Source: Herbaspirillum sp. alder98
Lineage (GTDB): Bacteria; Pseudomonadota; Gammaproteobacteria; Burkholderiales; Burkholderiaceae_D
Assembly: GCF_020179755.1 (NCBI RefSeq)
Contig: NZ_JAIUCY010000004.1
Coordinates: 186,001 to 250,000, forward strand
Length of the DNA stretch: 64,000 bases
Reading direction: 5' to 3'
Within the stretch, counting starts at the first letter, position 1. Each line of letters starts with the position of its first letter. The notes below the pieces were generated by a model. That model did no database searches. It was not told where the DNA came from and saw only the letters and a list, made by a program, of their open reading frames with translations. Position numbers and translations under genes: made by a program. Below are positions 8,897 to 17,240 of the stretch, in pieces.

Positions 8897-9997
8897 GTGA
8901 ATGAACTGATTCCCGTCACCTTGCTGACCGGCTTCCTGGGCAGCGGCAAGACGACCATTCTCAACCAGCTGGTCGGGCATGACTGCATGCGCCGCAGCCT
9001 GGTCATCATCAACGAATTCGGCGACATCGCGCTGGACCACCTGCTGGTCTCGCACAGCGAGGAAGAGCTGGTCATCGAGATGGATAGTGGCTGTGTCTGC
9101 TGCACGGTTCGCCAGGACCTGGCGAGCACGATGAAGGAGGTGCTGTGGCGTTTTTCGCGCGACGGCGAGCGGCAATTCGACCGGGTCGTGATCGAGACTA
9201 CCGGCCTGGCCGATCCGACGCCGATCCTGCATACGCTGATCACCAGCCGCACGCTGGCGAACCATTACAAGCTGGATGGCATCGTCACGGTGGTCGATGC
9301 GGCCGCGGGCAACATCACGCTGGATAACCATCAGGAAGCCATCAAACAGGCCGCATTCGCCGACAAGCTGTTAGTGACGAAGGCAGACCTGGCCTCGACC
9401 GATGAACTCGACACATTGTCGGCCAGGCTGAAACGCCTCAATCCGTCTGCGCGCCAGGTGCAGGTGGCCAGCGGCGCTATCGATCCGTCGGAGATCCTGG
9501 GACTGGGCCTGTTCGATGCCGCCAGCAAGTCACCCGATGCAAACCGCTGGCTCAGCCAGGAGGCCTACACCGTCGTTGCGGCAACCCGGCCTGGCGGCAG
9601 CAACCCGCTGGCGGCCATGGGTCGACCTGTCCCCGGTCCGACCAGGCACGACGACCGGATTCGTTCATTCTGTTATGTCGTGGAAGCGCCGATGGCGCCC
9701 GACACCTTCGACATCTGGCTCAGTTCGATCATGGAGCTGATGGGACAGAAAATGCTGCGGGTAAAAGGCATCGTCAATGTGAAGGGGGCCAGCGCGCCCT
9801 ACGTCATTCATGGCGTGCAGCATATTTTCCATCCGCCGTTCATGCTCGATCAATGGCCCTCCGATGATCACCGCACTCGCATCGTCTTCATCACGCAAGA
9901 CGTCGGGCCGAAGATCATCGACGACGTATTCCAGCAGGCCGATTTGATGAATGGAGCGACCGCAGTCGCGCCTCCGGTTCACCGCACGGCGCCCTGA
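8897..9997 (+). CDS. COG0523 (CobW/ZigA/YciC-like) metallochaperone GTPase
   Basis: This is a 366-residue G3E-family GTPase. The Walker A motif GFLGSGKT is at 12-19, the metal-binding CVCC motif at 66-69, ETTGLADPTP follows near residue 97, and the guanine-specificity TKAD is near residue 160. The CobW C-terminal domain has several histidines (YVIHGVQHIFHPP). Such proteins insert or sequester zinc under limitation. The start is GTG at 8897, with GGGAG six bases upstream; no ATG gives the motif-containing N-terminus. It forms an operon with folE2. The neighbours favour a zinc role over a cobalamin or nitrile hydratase role. Confidence 0.9.
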   Translation: MNELIPVTLLTGFLGSGKTTILNQLVGHDCMRRSLVIINEFGDIALDHLLVSHSEEELVIEMDSGCVCCTVRQDLASTMKEVLWRFSRDGERQFDRVVIETTGLADPTPILHTLITSRTLANHYKLDGIVTVVDAAAGNITLDNHQEAIKQAAFADKLLVTKADLASTDELDTLSARLKRLNPSARQVQVASGAIDPSEILGLGLFDAASKSPDANRWLSQEAYTVVAATRPGGSNPLAAMGRPVPGPTRHDDRIRSFCYVVEAPMAPDTFDIWLSSIMELMGQKMLRVKGIVNVKGASAPYVIHGVQHIFHPPFMLDQWPSDDHRTRIVFITQDVGPKIIDDVFQQADLMNGATAVAPPVHRTAP

Positions 9998-11298
9998 AGC
10001 CGGTCCTGCGTGTGCCCGGTCTCCTTGATGCGAATAAAAACCGTCATGAAGAAAGAAACCACCAGAAGGCCGGACAAGACCAGCAGTCCCAATGTCGCGC
10101 TATGCCCGCTGCCCTTGATGTAACCGATCAGCGACGGACCGACGAAGCCACCAAGATTGCCCAGCGAATTGATGACCGCAATCGACACCGCTGCGGTCTC
10201 GCGTGAAAGGAACAGTGTCGGCAGCGCCCAGAATGGCGACTTGAATGCATACAATCCCGCCAGGCTCAGGCTGATCAGCAGCGTCGAGAGATAAGGATCC
10301 GAGACGGCGGCAATGGTACCCATCGCAGCGGCGGCCAGGGCCAGCGGCAGCGCCGAGTGCAGACGCCGCTCAACACGCTTGTCGGAGCTGCGCGACCACA
10401 TCACCATGACGATGGTGGCAAACAGATAGGGAATCATCGCGATCAGGCCGACCTGGGTATGGGTCAGCGAAGACGAAAATCCCTTGATGATCTGTGGCAT
10501 CCAGTACCCCACCCCGAGGCTGCCGCACTGATACACGAAATAGATGAACGACAGATACAGGACCTTCGGGTTGGTCATGGTCTTGAACGTACTCAGGTGC
10601 CGGGCCTCCGGCTTGGCCTTGCGGTCGTTTTCGAGCTCGTTGAGGATCCAGGCCTTTTCGTCGTCCGTGAGCCATTTTGCATCTTGCGGGCGATCAATCA
10701 GATAGAAGTAGCAGAACAGGCCGCCAATGACTGCGGGCACGCCCTCCAGCACCAGCATCCAGCGCCATCCGCTCCAGCCGAACCAGTGGATGTTGTCCAT
10801 GATCCAGGTCGACAGCGGCGCGCCGATAATGTACGACACCGGGATCGCCGCCGTAAACAGCGCCACCGTGGTCGCCAGTTCCTTTTGCCGGAACCAGTAG
10901 GTCAGATAGACGATGATGCCGGGGAAGAAACCGGCTTCCGCCACCCCCAGCAAGAACCTCAACACGTAGAGCTGGGTTGCGCTCTGCACGAAGCCGCAGC
11001 CGACCGAGACGATGCCCCAGGTCAGCAGGATGCGTGCAATCCAGCGCCGCGCGCCAAACTTGTTGAGCATGACGTTGCTCGGCACCTCGAACAGGAAATA
11101 GCCGATGAAGAAGATGCCGGAGATGAAGCCGAACGCTTCGGCCGACAGTGCCAGTTCCTTGTTCATCTGCAGGGCCGCATAGCCGATATTGGCGCGGTCC
11201 AGGTAAGAGATGATGTACAGGATGAACACGAAGGGAATGATCCTGGAAGTGATCTTGCGCACCAGGGCGCGTTCGTTGATGGTCTGATTTGTTTGCAT
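9979..11298 (-). CDS. MFS transporter, anion:cation symporter (ACS) family
   Basis: The 439-residue protein has twelve predicted membrane helices. The N-terminal YLDRANIGYAALQMNKEL motif is a hallmark of the ACS branch, which moves organic anions such as tartrate, phthalate and glucarate in symport with protons. The loop motif FGARRWIARI follows helix 2. It lies 63 bp downstream of the lactonase gene on the same strand, so they are probably one transcript, divergent from the aconitase gene. The likely cargo is a hydroxy-polycarboxylate or its lactone. Its 3' end overlaps the convergent COG0523 gene by 19 bp. Confidence 0.9.
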   Translation of the reverse strand: MQTNQTINERALVRKITSRIIPFVFILYIISYLDRANIGYAALQMNKELALSAEAFGFISGIFFIGYFLFEVPSNVMLNKFGARRWIARILLTWGIVSVGCGFVQSATQLYVLRFLLGVAEAGFFPGIIVYLTYWFRQKELATTVALFTAAIPVSYIIGAPLSTWIMDNIHWFGWSGWRWMLVLEGVPAVIGGLFCYFYLIDRPQDAKWLTDDEKAWILNELENDRKAKPEARHLSTFKTMTNPKVLYLSFIYFVYQCGSLGVGYWMPQIIKGFSSSLTHTQVGLIAMIPYLFATIVMVMWSRSSDKRVERRLHSALPLALAAAAMGTIAAVSDPYLSTLLISLSLAGLYAFKSPFWALPTLFLSRETAAVSIAVINSLGNLGGFVGPSLIGYIKGSGHSATLGLLVLSGLLVVSFFMTVFIRIKETGHTQDRLQGAVR

Positions 11299-11361
11299 GG
11301 CGCTACTGCCGGCACCGGGCCGGCATCCTGAAAGGAATCGAAACGGAGGCGGGTATCCGGC

Positions 11362-12585
11362 TTAGGAAAACAGCATGCAGACCGGGCTGCCGGTCGTCAC
11401 GGAAAAACCGGTTGGCAGAAGCGTGCCGTCAGCGTGGACGATGAAGGCCACGATGCTGTCGCTGTCCTCATTGAGCGCATACAGGAAACGGTTATCCGGC
11501 GTGATCGTGAAGAAACGCGGGGTCTTGCCCTGCGTTTGCACCACCGCCGTGGCTTTCAGCAAGCCGGTCTTCTGGTCGATGACATAGGACGCAATGCTGT
11601 CGTAGCCGCGATTGGACGCGAACAGGAAATGCCCCGTCCGATCAATGTCGATTTCCGACGCGCGACTGTTGCCGGTAAAGGTCTCGGGCAAGGTGCTGAC
11701 GATCTGTAGCGGCGCCAGGCTGCCGTTGTCGGCCGCGTAGGCATAAGTGGTGACGGTGGAGTCCAGCTCATTGACGATGTAGGCCATCGGCAGACGCGGG
11801 TGAAAGACGATATGGCGTGGCCCGGAGGTCTCTCGTGCTACCGCAAAGGGCACTTGTGCCGGCGTCAACCTGCCATCGGCGAAGTGGAACGAGAACGTGC
11901 GATCCAGCCCCTTGTCGGGCACCACGACAAAATTGCCGCTCGGATCGAACGGGTTGAAGTGCGGCTTCGACAGCTTCTGCTCTACGCGATGCGGACCGAT
12001 CGGCCCTTCCAGGGTCACCAGCTGGGTCATCTCCTGCAGCGAGCCGTCAGCGGCAAGCGGCAACACGGCCAGGCTGGAGCCCAGATGATTCGACACCACC
12101 ACATACCTGCCCGTCGGATCGATGGCAAGGTGCACCGGATTCTTGCCATGGGTGCTCTTGCGGTTGATGAACGTCAGCTTTCCGCTGGCGGGGTCGACCC
12201 TGAAGGCGCTGATGTCCGACAGGTCGCCGTGCACGGTGTACAGGGTCTTGCCATCCTTGCTCATGGCGAGAAACGAGGGGTTCACCAGATCCCTGACCAA
12301 TTGCACCAATTCGAGATTGCCGCTGGCGACATCGACCTTGAAGACGCTGATCCCATCGCCACGCGCGTTGCGTTCCCGCGTCGTGCGGCAGCCAACGTAA
12401 GCAAACATTGCATTTCCTCTCGTAATGGTGGGCGCCGCAGCACCCTGACTTGTTATTTCGGCGGCGCAGCCGGCCAGTCCCAGCGTGGCCAGCCCGCCTG
12501 CGACGCCAAGCGCCTGCAGTAGCCGCCGGCGCTGCGCGGCGGGGCTTTCCGAGGCATATCCAGGGGTGTATTTTTCGCAACTCAT
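11362..12585 (-). CDS. Exported lactonase, seven-bladed beta-propeller (6-phosphogluconolactonase-like)
   Basis: The 407-residue protein belongs to the Pgl/YbhE beta-propeller lactonases. Repeated blade motifs are visible (PSFLAMSKDGKTLYTVH, PVHLAIDPTGRYVVVSNH, PRHIVFHPRLPMAYIVNE, PRFFTITPDNRFLYALNE). The N-terminus RRRLLQALGVAGG resembles a Tat signal and is followed by LAGC, a possible lipobox, so it probably acts outside the cytoplasm. That argues against a pentose-phosphate role. With the MFS transporter and the divergent aconitase, a role in opening a lactone of a citrate-like acid is a reasonable guess. The divergent control region contains an inverted repeat at 12628-12653. Confidence 0.82.
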   Translation of the reverse strand: MSCEKYTPGYASESPAAQRRRLLQALGVAGGLATLGLAGCAAEITSQGAAAPTITRGNAMFAYVGCRTTRERNARGDGISVFKVDVASGNLELVQLVRDLVNPSFLAMSKDGKTLYTVHGDLSDISAFRVDPASGKLTFINRKSTHGKNPVHLAIDPTGRYVVVSNHLGSSLAVLPLAADGSLQEMTQLVTLEGPIGPHRVEQKLSKPHFNPFDPSGNFVVVPDKGLDRTFSFHFADGRLTPAQVPFAVARETSGPRHIVFHPRLPMAYIVNELDSTVTTYAYAADNGSLAPLQIVSTLPETFTGNSRASEIDIDRTGHFLFASNRGYDSIASYVIDQKTGLLKATAVVQTQGKTPRFFTITPDNRFLYALNEDSDSIVAFIVHADGTLLPTGFSVTTGSPVCMLFS

Positions 12586-12627
12586 CGCGCTGTCTCCATC
12601 GGTTGATCACTTGTTCTTTTCTTTATA

Positions 12628-12653
12628 TTGCATTTTTTGATAAAAATATGCAA
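12628..12653. promoter_or_regulatory. Inverted repeat in the lactonase/aconitase divergent region (candidate GntR operator)
   Basis: TTGCAT and ATGCAA arms enclose a 14-bp AT-rich centre, with additional partial symmetry inside. It lies 10 bp before the aconitase start and 43 bp before the lactonase start. The GntR gene in the same cluster is the obvious candidate binder; this is inference. Confidence 0.45.
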
Positions 12654-12662
12654 GAATGATTT

Positions 12663-15290
12663 ATGCGAAATTCATCCACGTTCGAGCCAGGCGTTCTCAC
12701 CCATGCCGGCGACACTTATCTTCTGGTAGACCTTCCGACCCAGGCTGGAGGCCGCCTGCGCGAGTTGCCGGTGGTGCTGCGGATCCTGCTCGAAAACATC
12801 ATTCGCCATGAAGCAGGCGAAGAGCGTCAGGCGTCGGTGGCGGCGATTCTCGAATGGCTGGACAAAGGCACGAGTGAGGCCGAGATTGCATTCCAGCCGG
12901 GCCGGGTGTTGATGCACGACACCACCAGCACGCCAGCCCTGGTGGACATCGCGGCCATGCGCGATGCCTTGGCCGAAGCCGGATGGGACCCGACCACGCT
13001 GAACCCTGGCTTGCCGGTCGATATTTCGGTGGATCACTCGCTGGCGGTCGAATTCTTTGCCGAAAAGGAAGCACTCGAACGCAACCTGAAACTGGAAATC
13101 CGACGCAATAGCGAGCGCTACAGCTTTTTGCGCTGGGCCTCGAAGGTCATGCGCGGGGTGCGCATTCACCCGCCCGGTACCGGCATCATGCATACGATCA
13201 ACCTGGAGCAACTGGCCACCGTTGTCACCACCGAGAGGCGCGAGGGCAAGACCTGGGTGGTGCCCGATACGCTCATCGGCACCGACAGTCATACGCCGAT
13301 GATCAACGGCATCGGGGTGCTGGGCTGGGGCGTAGGCGGACTCGAAGCGCAAACGGTGATGTTTGGCATGCCGACCATGATGCGTATTCCCGACGTCATC
13401 GGGGTCAGGCTCAGCGGACGATTGAAGCCCGGCGTGCAGGCCACCGACCTCGCCCTGACCATCACGCAGCGCTTGCGCGCCATCGGCGTATCGGGCGAGT
13501 ACGTGGAGTTCTATGGCCCAGGCATCGCGGCACTGTCGGCGGGCGAACGTTCGGTGGTGGCAAACATGGCGCCAGAATACGGTGCGAGTTCAGGCTACTT
13601 CCCGATCGATGAAGCCACCCTCGCCTACCTGCGCGATACCGGTCGTCCCCAGCGCCTGCTTGAGCTGACGGAGCAGTACGCCCGGCGCAATGCGCTCTGG
13701 TACGAGCCGGACAACGCGCCTCGCTATACCAGGACGATCGATGTCGATCTCGACCAGATCGAGATGTTCGTCGCCGGTCCCCGGCGGCCGCAAGACCTGC
13801 TCCCGTTCGGTCAACTGAGTGCGACGGTGGCGGCGCTCGGCTTTACCCCCAGGCACGCAGGCGCTGCCTTGCCCAGGCACCCTATCGCGATCGCCGCCAT
13901 CACCAGTTGCACCAATACGTCCGACCCGGCATTGCTGGTGGCGGCCGGGCTTGTTGCGCGCAAGGCGCGTGCACTTGGCCTGAAAGTGCCGCACTGGGTC
14001 AAGACCTCGCTCGGTCCTGGCTCGCCGGCAGCTGCCGCCTACCTGGAACGTGCCGGGCTGATCGACGATCTTTGCGCCGTCGGCTTTGATATCGTCGGGT
14101 ATGGTTGCACCACCTGCATCGGCAACTCCGGCCCCCTGACGGCGCCGGTTCAACAAGGCCTGAGTGACGGCGATATCTATCCCGTCGCAGCGCTCTCTGG
14201 CAACCGCAATTTCCCGGGGCGGGTACATCCTGACCTGGATCTCGGCTTTCTCATGTCGCCCGCACTGGTGGTCGCCATGGCACTGGCCGGGGATGCCATG
14301 ATCGACCTGGCGACGATGCCGGTGCAGCACACGTCCGGCAAGCAGCCTGTCTTCCTGGCCGACCTGTGGCCGGACCGGGAAGAAATCGCCGCTGCCGTAA
14401 AGGCTGGCGTGCGCGCGGAAGACTTTCCAAAAGCCTTCGCCATTGCGACCGAAAATCCGTTGTGGCACGCATTGCAGGTGCCGCAGACGCCCTTGTTTCC
14501 CTGGTCGCCCACCTCAACCGCGCTGCGACGCCCCCCCTTTGCATCGCTCGACGAAGGGTCCCAGCTGGGGAGCTTCAGCGCCTACCCGCTGCTGGTATTG
14601 GGTGATGACATCACCACCGACCATATCTCGCCGGCCAGCGCGATTCCCGCAAACAGCTTCGTGGCTGACTTTCTGGTCGAGCGTGGCGATGACCGCAACG
14701 ACCTGAACGTCTTCGCATCACGCCGGGGCAACTGGGAAGTCATGGTCCGCGCGGCGTTCTACAACAAGACCCTGCGTAACCTGCTGGCGCCCGCGGCCCC
14801 TGTCGGGCAGACCTTGCATATCCCCAGCGGCGACGTGGCGCCGATCCATGAGGTGGCCGAACGCTATCGAAAGGCCGGAGAATCGGTCGTCCTGGTGGCC
14901 GGCGAACGGTATGGCACCGGATCTTCACGGGACTGGGCCGCAAAGGGACAGCGCCTGCTCGGCATCCGTGCCGTGCTTGCCATGAGCTTCGAACGCATCC
15001 ACCGCTCCAACCTGATCGGCATGGGAATCCTGCCGCTGCGCCTGCCGGACGGCATGTCCCCGGCAGCGCTTGATATCCGGCCCGGCGACCGGATCGAAGT
15101 CGATGCTGATGCAGCCACGCTGCAGCCGCGCTGCGACATCCCTGTTCGCCTCGTCAGGTGCGATGGAAAAGTCGAGAGTTTCATCGCACGCGCTGCCGTA
15201 GAGACGCAACTCGAGACGACTCTCCTGCAGCGTGGCGGCGTGATTCCCTTCATCCTGAGAAATTCGATTGAATTGCAACGTCGGTCATAA
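12663..15290 (+). CDS. Aconitate hydratase, AcnA/IRP type
   Basis: The 875-residue protein has all the key aconitase features. The [4Fe-4S] ligands are Cys416 (ITSCTNT) and Cys482 and Cys485 (GYGCTTCIGNSG), with the same 66- and 3-residue spacing as AcnA. TTDHISPAS and YGTGSSRDWAAKG are in the C-terminal swivelling domain. It isomerises citrate or a related tricarboxylic acid through an aconitate. Its place between a lactonase/MFS pair and a GntR regulator, rather than with TCA genes, suggests a specialised or conditional role. No good Shine-Dalgarno precedes the ATG at 12663; the leader is AT-rich and carries the inverted repeat. I leave the symbol empty because a main acnA or acnB may be elsewhere. 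Confidence 0.9.
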   Translation: MRNSSTFEPGVLTHAGDTYLLVDLPTQAGGRLRELPVVLRILLENIIRHEAGEERQASVAAILEWLDKGTSEAEIAFQPGRVLMHDTTSTPALVDIAAMRDALAEAGWDPTTLNPGLPVDISVDHSLAVEFFAEKEALERNLKLEIRRNSERYSFLRWASKVMRGVRIHPPGTGIMHTINLEQLATVVTTERREGKTWVVPDTLIGTDSHTPMINGIGVLGWGVGGLEAQTVMFGMPTMMRIPDVIGVRLSGRLKPGVQATDLALTITQRLRAIGVSGEYVEFYGPGIAALSAGERSVVANMAPEYGASSGYFPIDEATLAYLRDTGRPQRLLELTEQYARRNALWYEPDNAPRYTRTIDVDLDQIEMFVAGPRRPQDLLPFGQLSATVAALGFTPRHAGAALPRHPIAIAAITSCTNTSDPALLVAAGLVARKARALGLKVPHWVKTSLGPGSPAAAAYLERAGLIDDLCAVGFDIVGYGCTTCIGNSGPLTAPVQQGLSDGDIYPVAALSGNRNFPGRVHPDLDLGFLMSPALVVAMALAGDAMIDLATMPVQHTSGKQPVFLADLWPDREEIAAAVKAGVRAEDFPKAFAIATENPLWHALQVPQTPLFPWSPTSTALRRPPFASLDEGSQLGSFSAYPLLVLGDDITTDHISPASAIPANSFVADFLVERGDDRNDLNVFASRRGNWEVMVRAAFYNKTLRNLLAPAAPVGQTLHIPSGDVAPIHEVAERYRKAGESVVLVAGERYGTGSSRDWAAKGQRLLGIRAVLAMSFERIHRSNLIGMGILPLRLPDGMSPAALDIRPGDRIEVDADAATLQPRCDIPVRLVRCDGKVESFIARAAVETQLETTLLQRGGVIPFILRNSIELQRRS

Positions 15291-15325
15291 TAGGAAGACG
15301 GGGCCGTGTGTGAGCCCTAACAGCC

Positions 15326-16231
15326 ATGATGACTATGGACGCAGAATCCTCTATTTCGAAGCAGATCGTGGAACTGGTGAAGAACCAGTCCTGGGATGTG
15401 GGCACCCATTTGCCCGCTCAAATGCTGGCTGATCGCTTGCGGGTATCCCGCCAGCCGGTCAATACAGCGCTCGCGCTGCTGCACGAGAATGGCTTGCTGA
15501 CGCGGGAACGCAACAAGGGTTACTTTGTTGCCGATGGATTTTCCGAAAAGGCCTCGGATATCGTCCAGGCGCTTGGCCTGGGCGAAGGCGACATCGTCAC
15601 GTCGGTGTATTTCCGCATCGCCGACGACTTGCTCAAGGGTGAGCTGCCGCAGGAATTCTCGGAGCAACTGATCAAGCTGAAATACGGTCTCACCGCAGCC
15701 CAACTCAATGCCGTGCTGAGCCGCATCGCCAAGGAAGGTTGGGCCGAACGAAAACCGGGGTATGGCTGGATATTCTCGAGCATGTTGCTCACGCCCGACA
15801 GCCTGATACAGTCGTACCGCCTGCGCCTGGCGCTGGAGCCTGCAGCCCTGCTGGAGCCGGGTTTCAGGTTCGATCACGAGATACTGGTGCGTTGCCGCGC
15901 GACGGAACTGCACCTGTTGAATGGCGGCATCGAAACCGCTACCGCCGATGAACTGCATGACCGCGGCGTGCGTTTTCATGAAAGCCTGGTCGAGGCTTCG
16001 GGAAATGCATTCTTCATCGACACCATCAAGCGCGTCAACCGCGTGCGGCGCCTGTTGTCATATCGATCGATGCGCCGCCGCGACCGCTACCCTGAACATT
16101 GCCGGCAACACCTTCACATCCTGGATCTGCTCGAACAGGAACGTAATGATGAAGCGTCGGCCCTGATGAAGGAACATCTGCAATACACCATGTCTTCCAT
16201 CGCCAAGATCGGAGACATTCTCCAACCCTGA
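15326..16231 (+). CDS. GntR-family transcriptional regulator (FCD-type)
   Basis: This is a 301-residue regulator. The N-terminal winged helix-turn-helix (LADRLRVSRQPVNTALALL, about residues 33-51, then GLLTRERNKGYFV) is followed by a long all-helical C-terminal domain. The latter has residues typical of an FCD ligand domain (FHESLVEASGNAFF, YPEHCRQHLHILDLLEQ), which usually binds a carboxylic acid through a metal. The linker is longer than usual, about 130 residues between the DNA-binding and FCD parts, with a second WH-like stretch (LNAVLSRIAKEGWAERKPGYGW). The gene lies 35 bp after the aconitase. It probably controls the divergent lactonase-MFS and aconitase units in response to their substrate. 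Confidence 0.85.
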   Translation: MMTMDAESSISKQIVELVKNQSWDVGTHLPAQMLADRLRVSRQPVNTALALLHENGLLTRERNKGYFVADGFSEKASDIVQALGLGEGDIVTSVYFRIADDLLKGELPQEFSEQLIKLKYGLTAAQLNAVLSRIAKEGWAERKPGYGWIFSSMLLTPDSLIQSYRLRLALEPAALLEPGFRFDHEILVRCRATELHLLNGGIETATADELHDRGVRFHESLVEASGNAFFIDTIKRVNRVRRLLSYRSMRRRDRYPEHCRQHLHILDLLEQERNDEASALMKEHLQYTMSSIAKIGDILQP

Positions 16232-16249
16232 GCCGCATCATCATTCGCC

Positions 16250-16987
16250 ATGAACCTGAACTCAACGATCCGTTCCGCCTTCACGCCCACCGGCAAAGTC
16301 CGTGCCTCCATCAATCTGGGCAATCCCATTCTTGCCAGCAAGGATGCCGATGGCGCCCCCTGTGGCGTATCGGTAGATCTTGCGCGCGCCTTCGCCGAGA
16401 CGCTGGGCGCGGCGCTCGAACTGGTGGTGTTCGACGCTGCAGGAAAATCGGTGGAAGCGGTCGTGGCCGAACAGGCCGACTTCGGATTCTTCGCCATCGA
16501 TCCGGTCCGGGGCGAGCAGATCGCCTTCACCGATGCGTACGTCCTGATTGAAGGGTACTACCTGGTCAAGGACCAATCTCCACTGAAGACCAACGCTGAA
16601 GTCGATGCCGCGGCGAACCGCGTGGTCGTCGGAAAAGGCAGCGCCTATGACCTCTACCTGACGCGCACGCTGCAGCACGCGACGATCCTGCGCGCGCCGA
16701 CCTCGCCCACCGTGGTCAGCTACTTTCTCGATGAAGGCGCTGAAGTCGCGGCCGGCGTGAAGCAGCAACTCGAACATGACGCCGCGCTCAGGGGCGGCCT
16801 GCGGTTGCTGGACGAACGCTTCATGGTGATCAGGCAGGCCATGGGCACGCCCAAGAGCCGGGGTGATGAGGCCGCGGCCTATCTGACAGGCTTTGTCGAA
16901 ACGATGAAGGCCAATGGCTTTGTCGCAGATGCGCTGAAGCGCCATCACATCAACGGCGCCTCGGTAGCCCCCGCCACTTCGCGCTAG
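16250..16987 (+). CDS. Solute-binding protein family 3-like protein without signal peptide
   Basis: The 245-residue protein resembles periplasmic amino acid-binding proteins (family 3): GVSVDLARAFAETLGAALELVVFD early, then VEAVVAEQADFGFFAIDPVRGEQIAFTDAY and YYLVKD in the first lobe. There is no signal peptide: the sequence begins MNLNSTIRSAFTPTGKVRASINLG, and binding-fold motifs start almost at once. No permease or ATPase gene is adjacent. It may be a cytosolic ligand-binding or enzymatic protein (some family 3 proteins are cyclohexadienyl dehydratase-like), or the start may have been lost. It follows the GntR gene by 18 bp and shares its stop region with a small antisense gene. Confidence 0.75.
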   Translation: MNLNSTIRSAFTPTGKVRASINLGNPILASKDADGAPCGVSVDLARAFAETLGAALELVVFDAAGKSVEAVVAEQADFGFFAIDPVRGEQIAFTDAYVLIEGYYLVKDQSPLKTNAEVDAAANRVVVGKGSAYDLYLTRTLQHATILRAPTSPTVVSYFLDEGAEVAAGVKQQLEHDAALRGGLRLLDERFMVIRQAMGTPKSRGDEAAAYLTGFVETMKANGFVADALKRHHINGASVAPATSR

Positions 16988-17106
16988 AACCCGAAAAAAG
17001 CGCCATGCCAGTTGACGGTATGGACGACATGCTCGACCACCGGTTCGGCCGTGGCGTAGAGGTTGATCAGCAATGTCATGGGGACGGCCAGCAGCAGTGA
17101 ACGCAT
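16984..17106 (-). CDS. Small hydrophobic peptide, 40 residues
   Basis: A 40-codon frame on the minus strand starts MRSLLLAVPMTLLINLYATAEP and ends NWHGAFFGF. A strong ribosome site (AAGGAG, nine bases before the ATG) supports translation. The N-terminal half is a single hydrophobic segment that could be a membrane anchor or signal sequence; the rest is short and aromatic. I do not recognise a family. It lies downstream of the efflux genes on the same strand, 134 bp after the outer-membrane lipoprotein stop, and its stop codon overlaps the stop region of the convergent solute-binding protein gene. Confidence 0.5.
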   Translation of the reverse strand: MRSLLLAVPMTLLINLYATAEPVVEHVVHTVNWHGAFFGF

Positions 17107-17240
17107 GTCTTTCTCCTTGAAGGGGACGCATCGGGATCAATGCGCCTCTGATGAGAAGCCATGATGCCGACCTCGCCCTTCAGGGATATTTCAGTCGCGC
17201 GTGCTCAGGTTACAGTTGAAATGATGGGCTGGCCGCGCCA

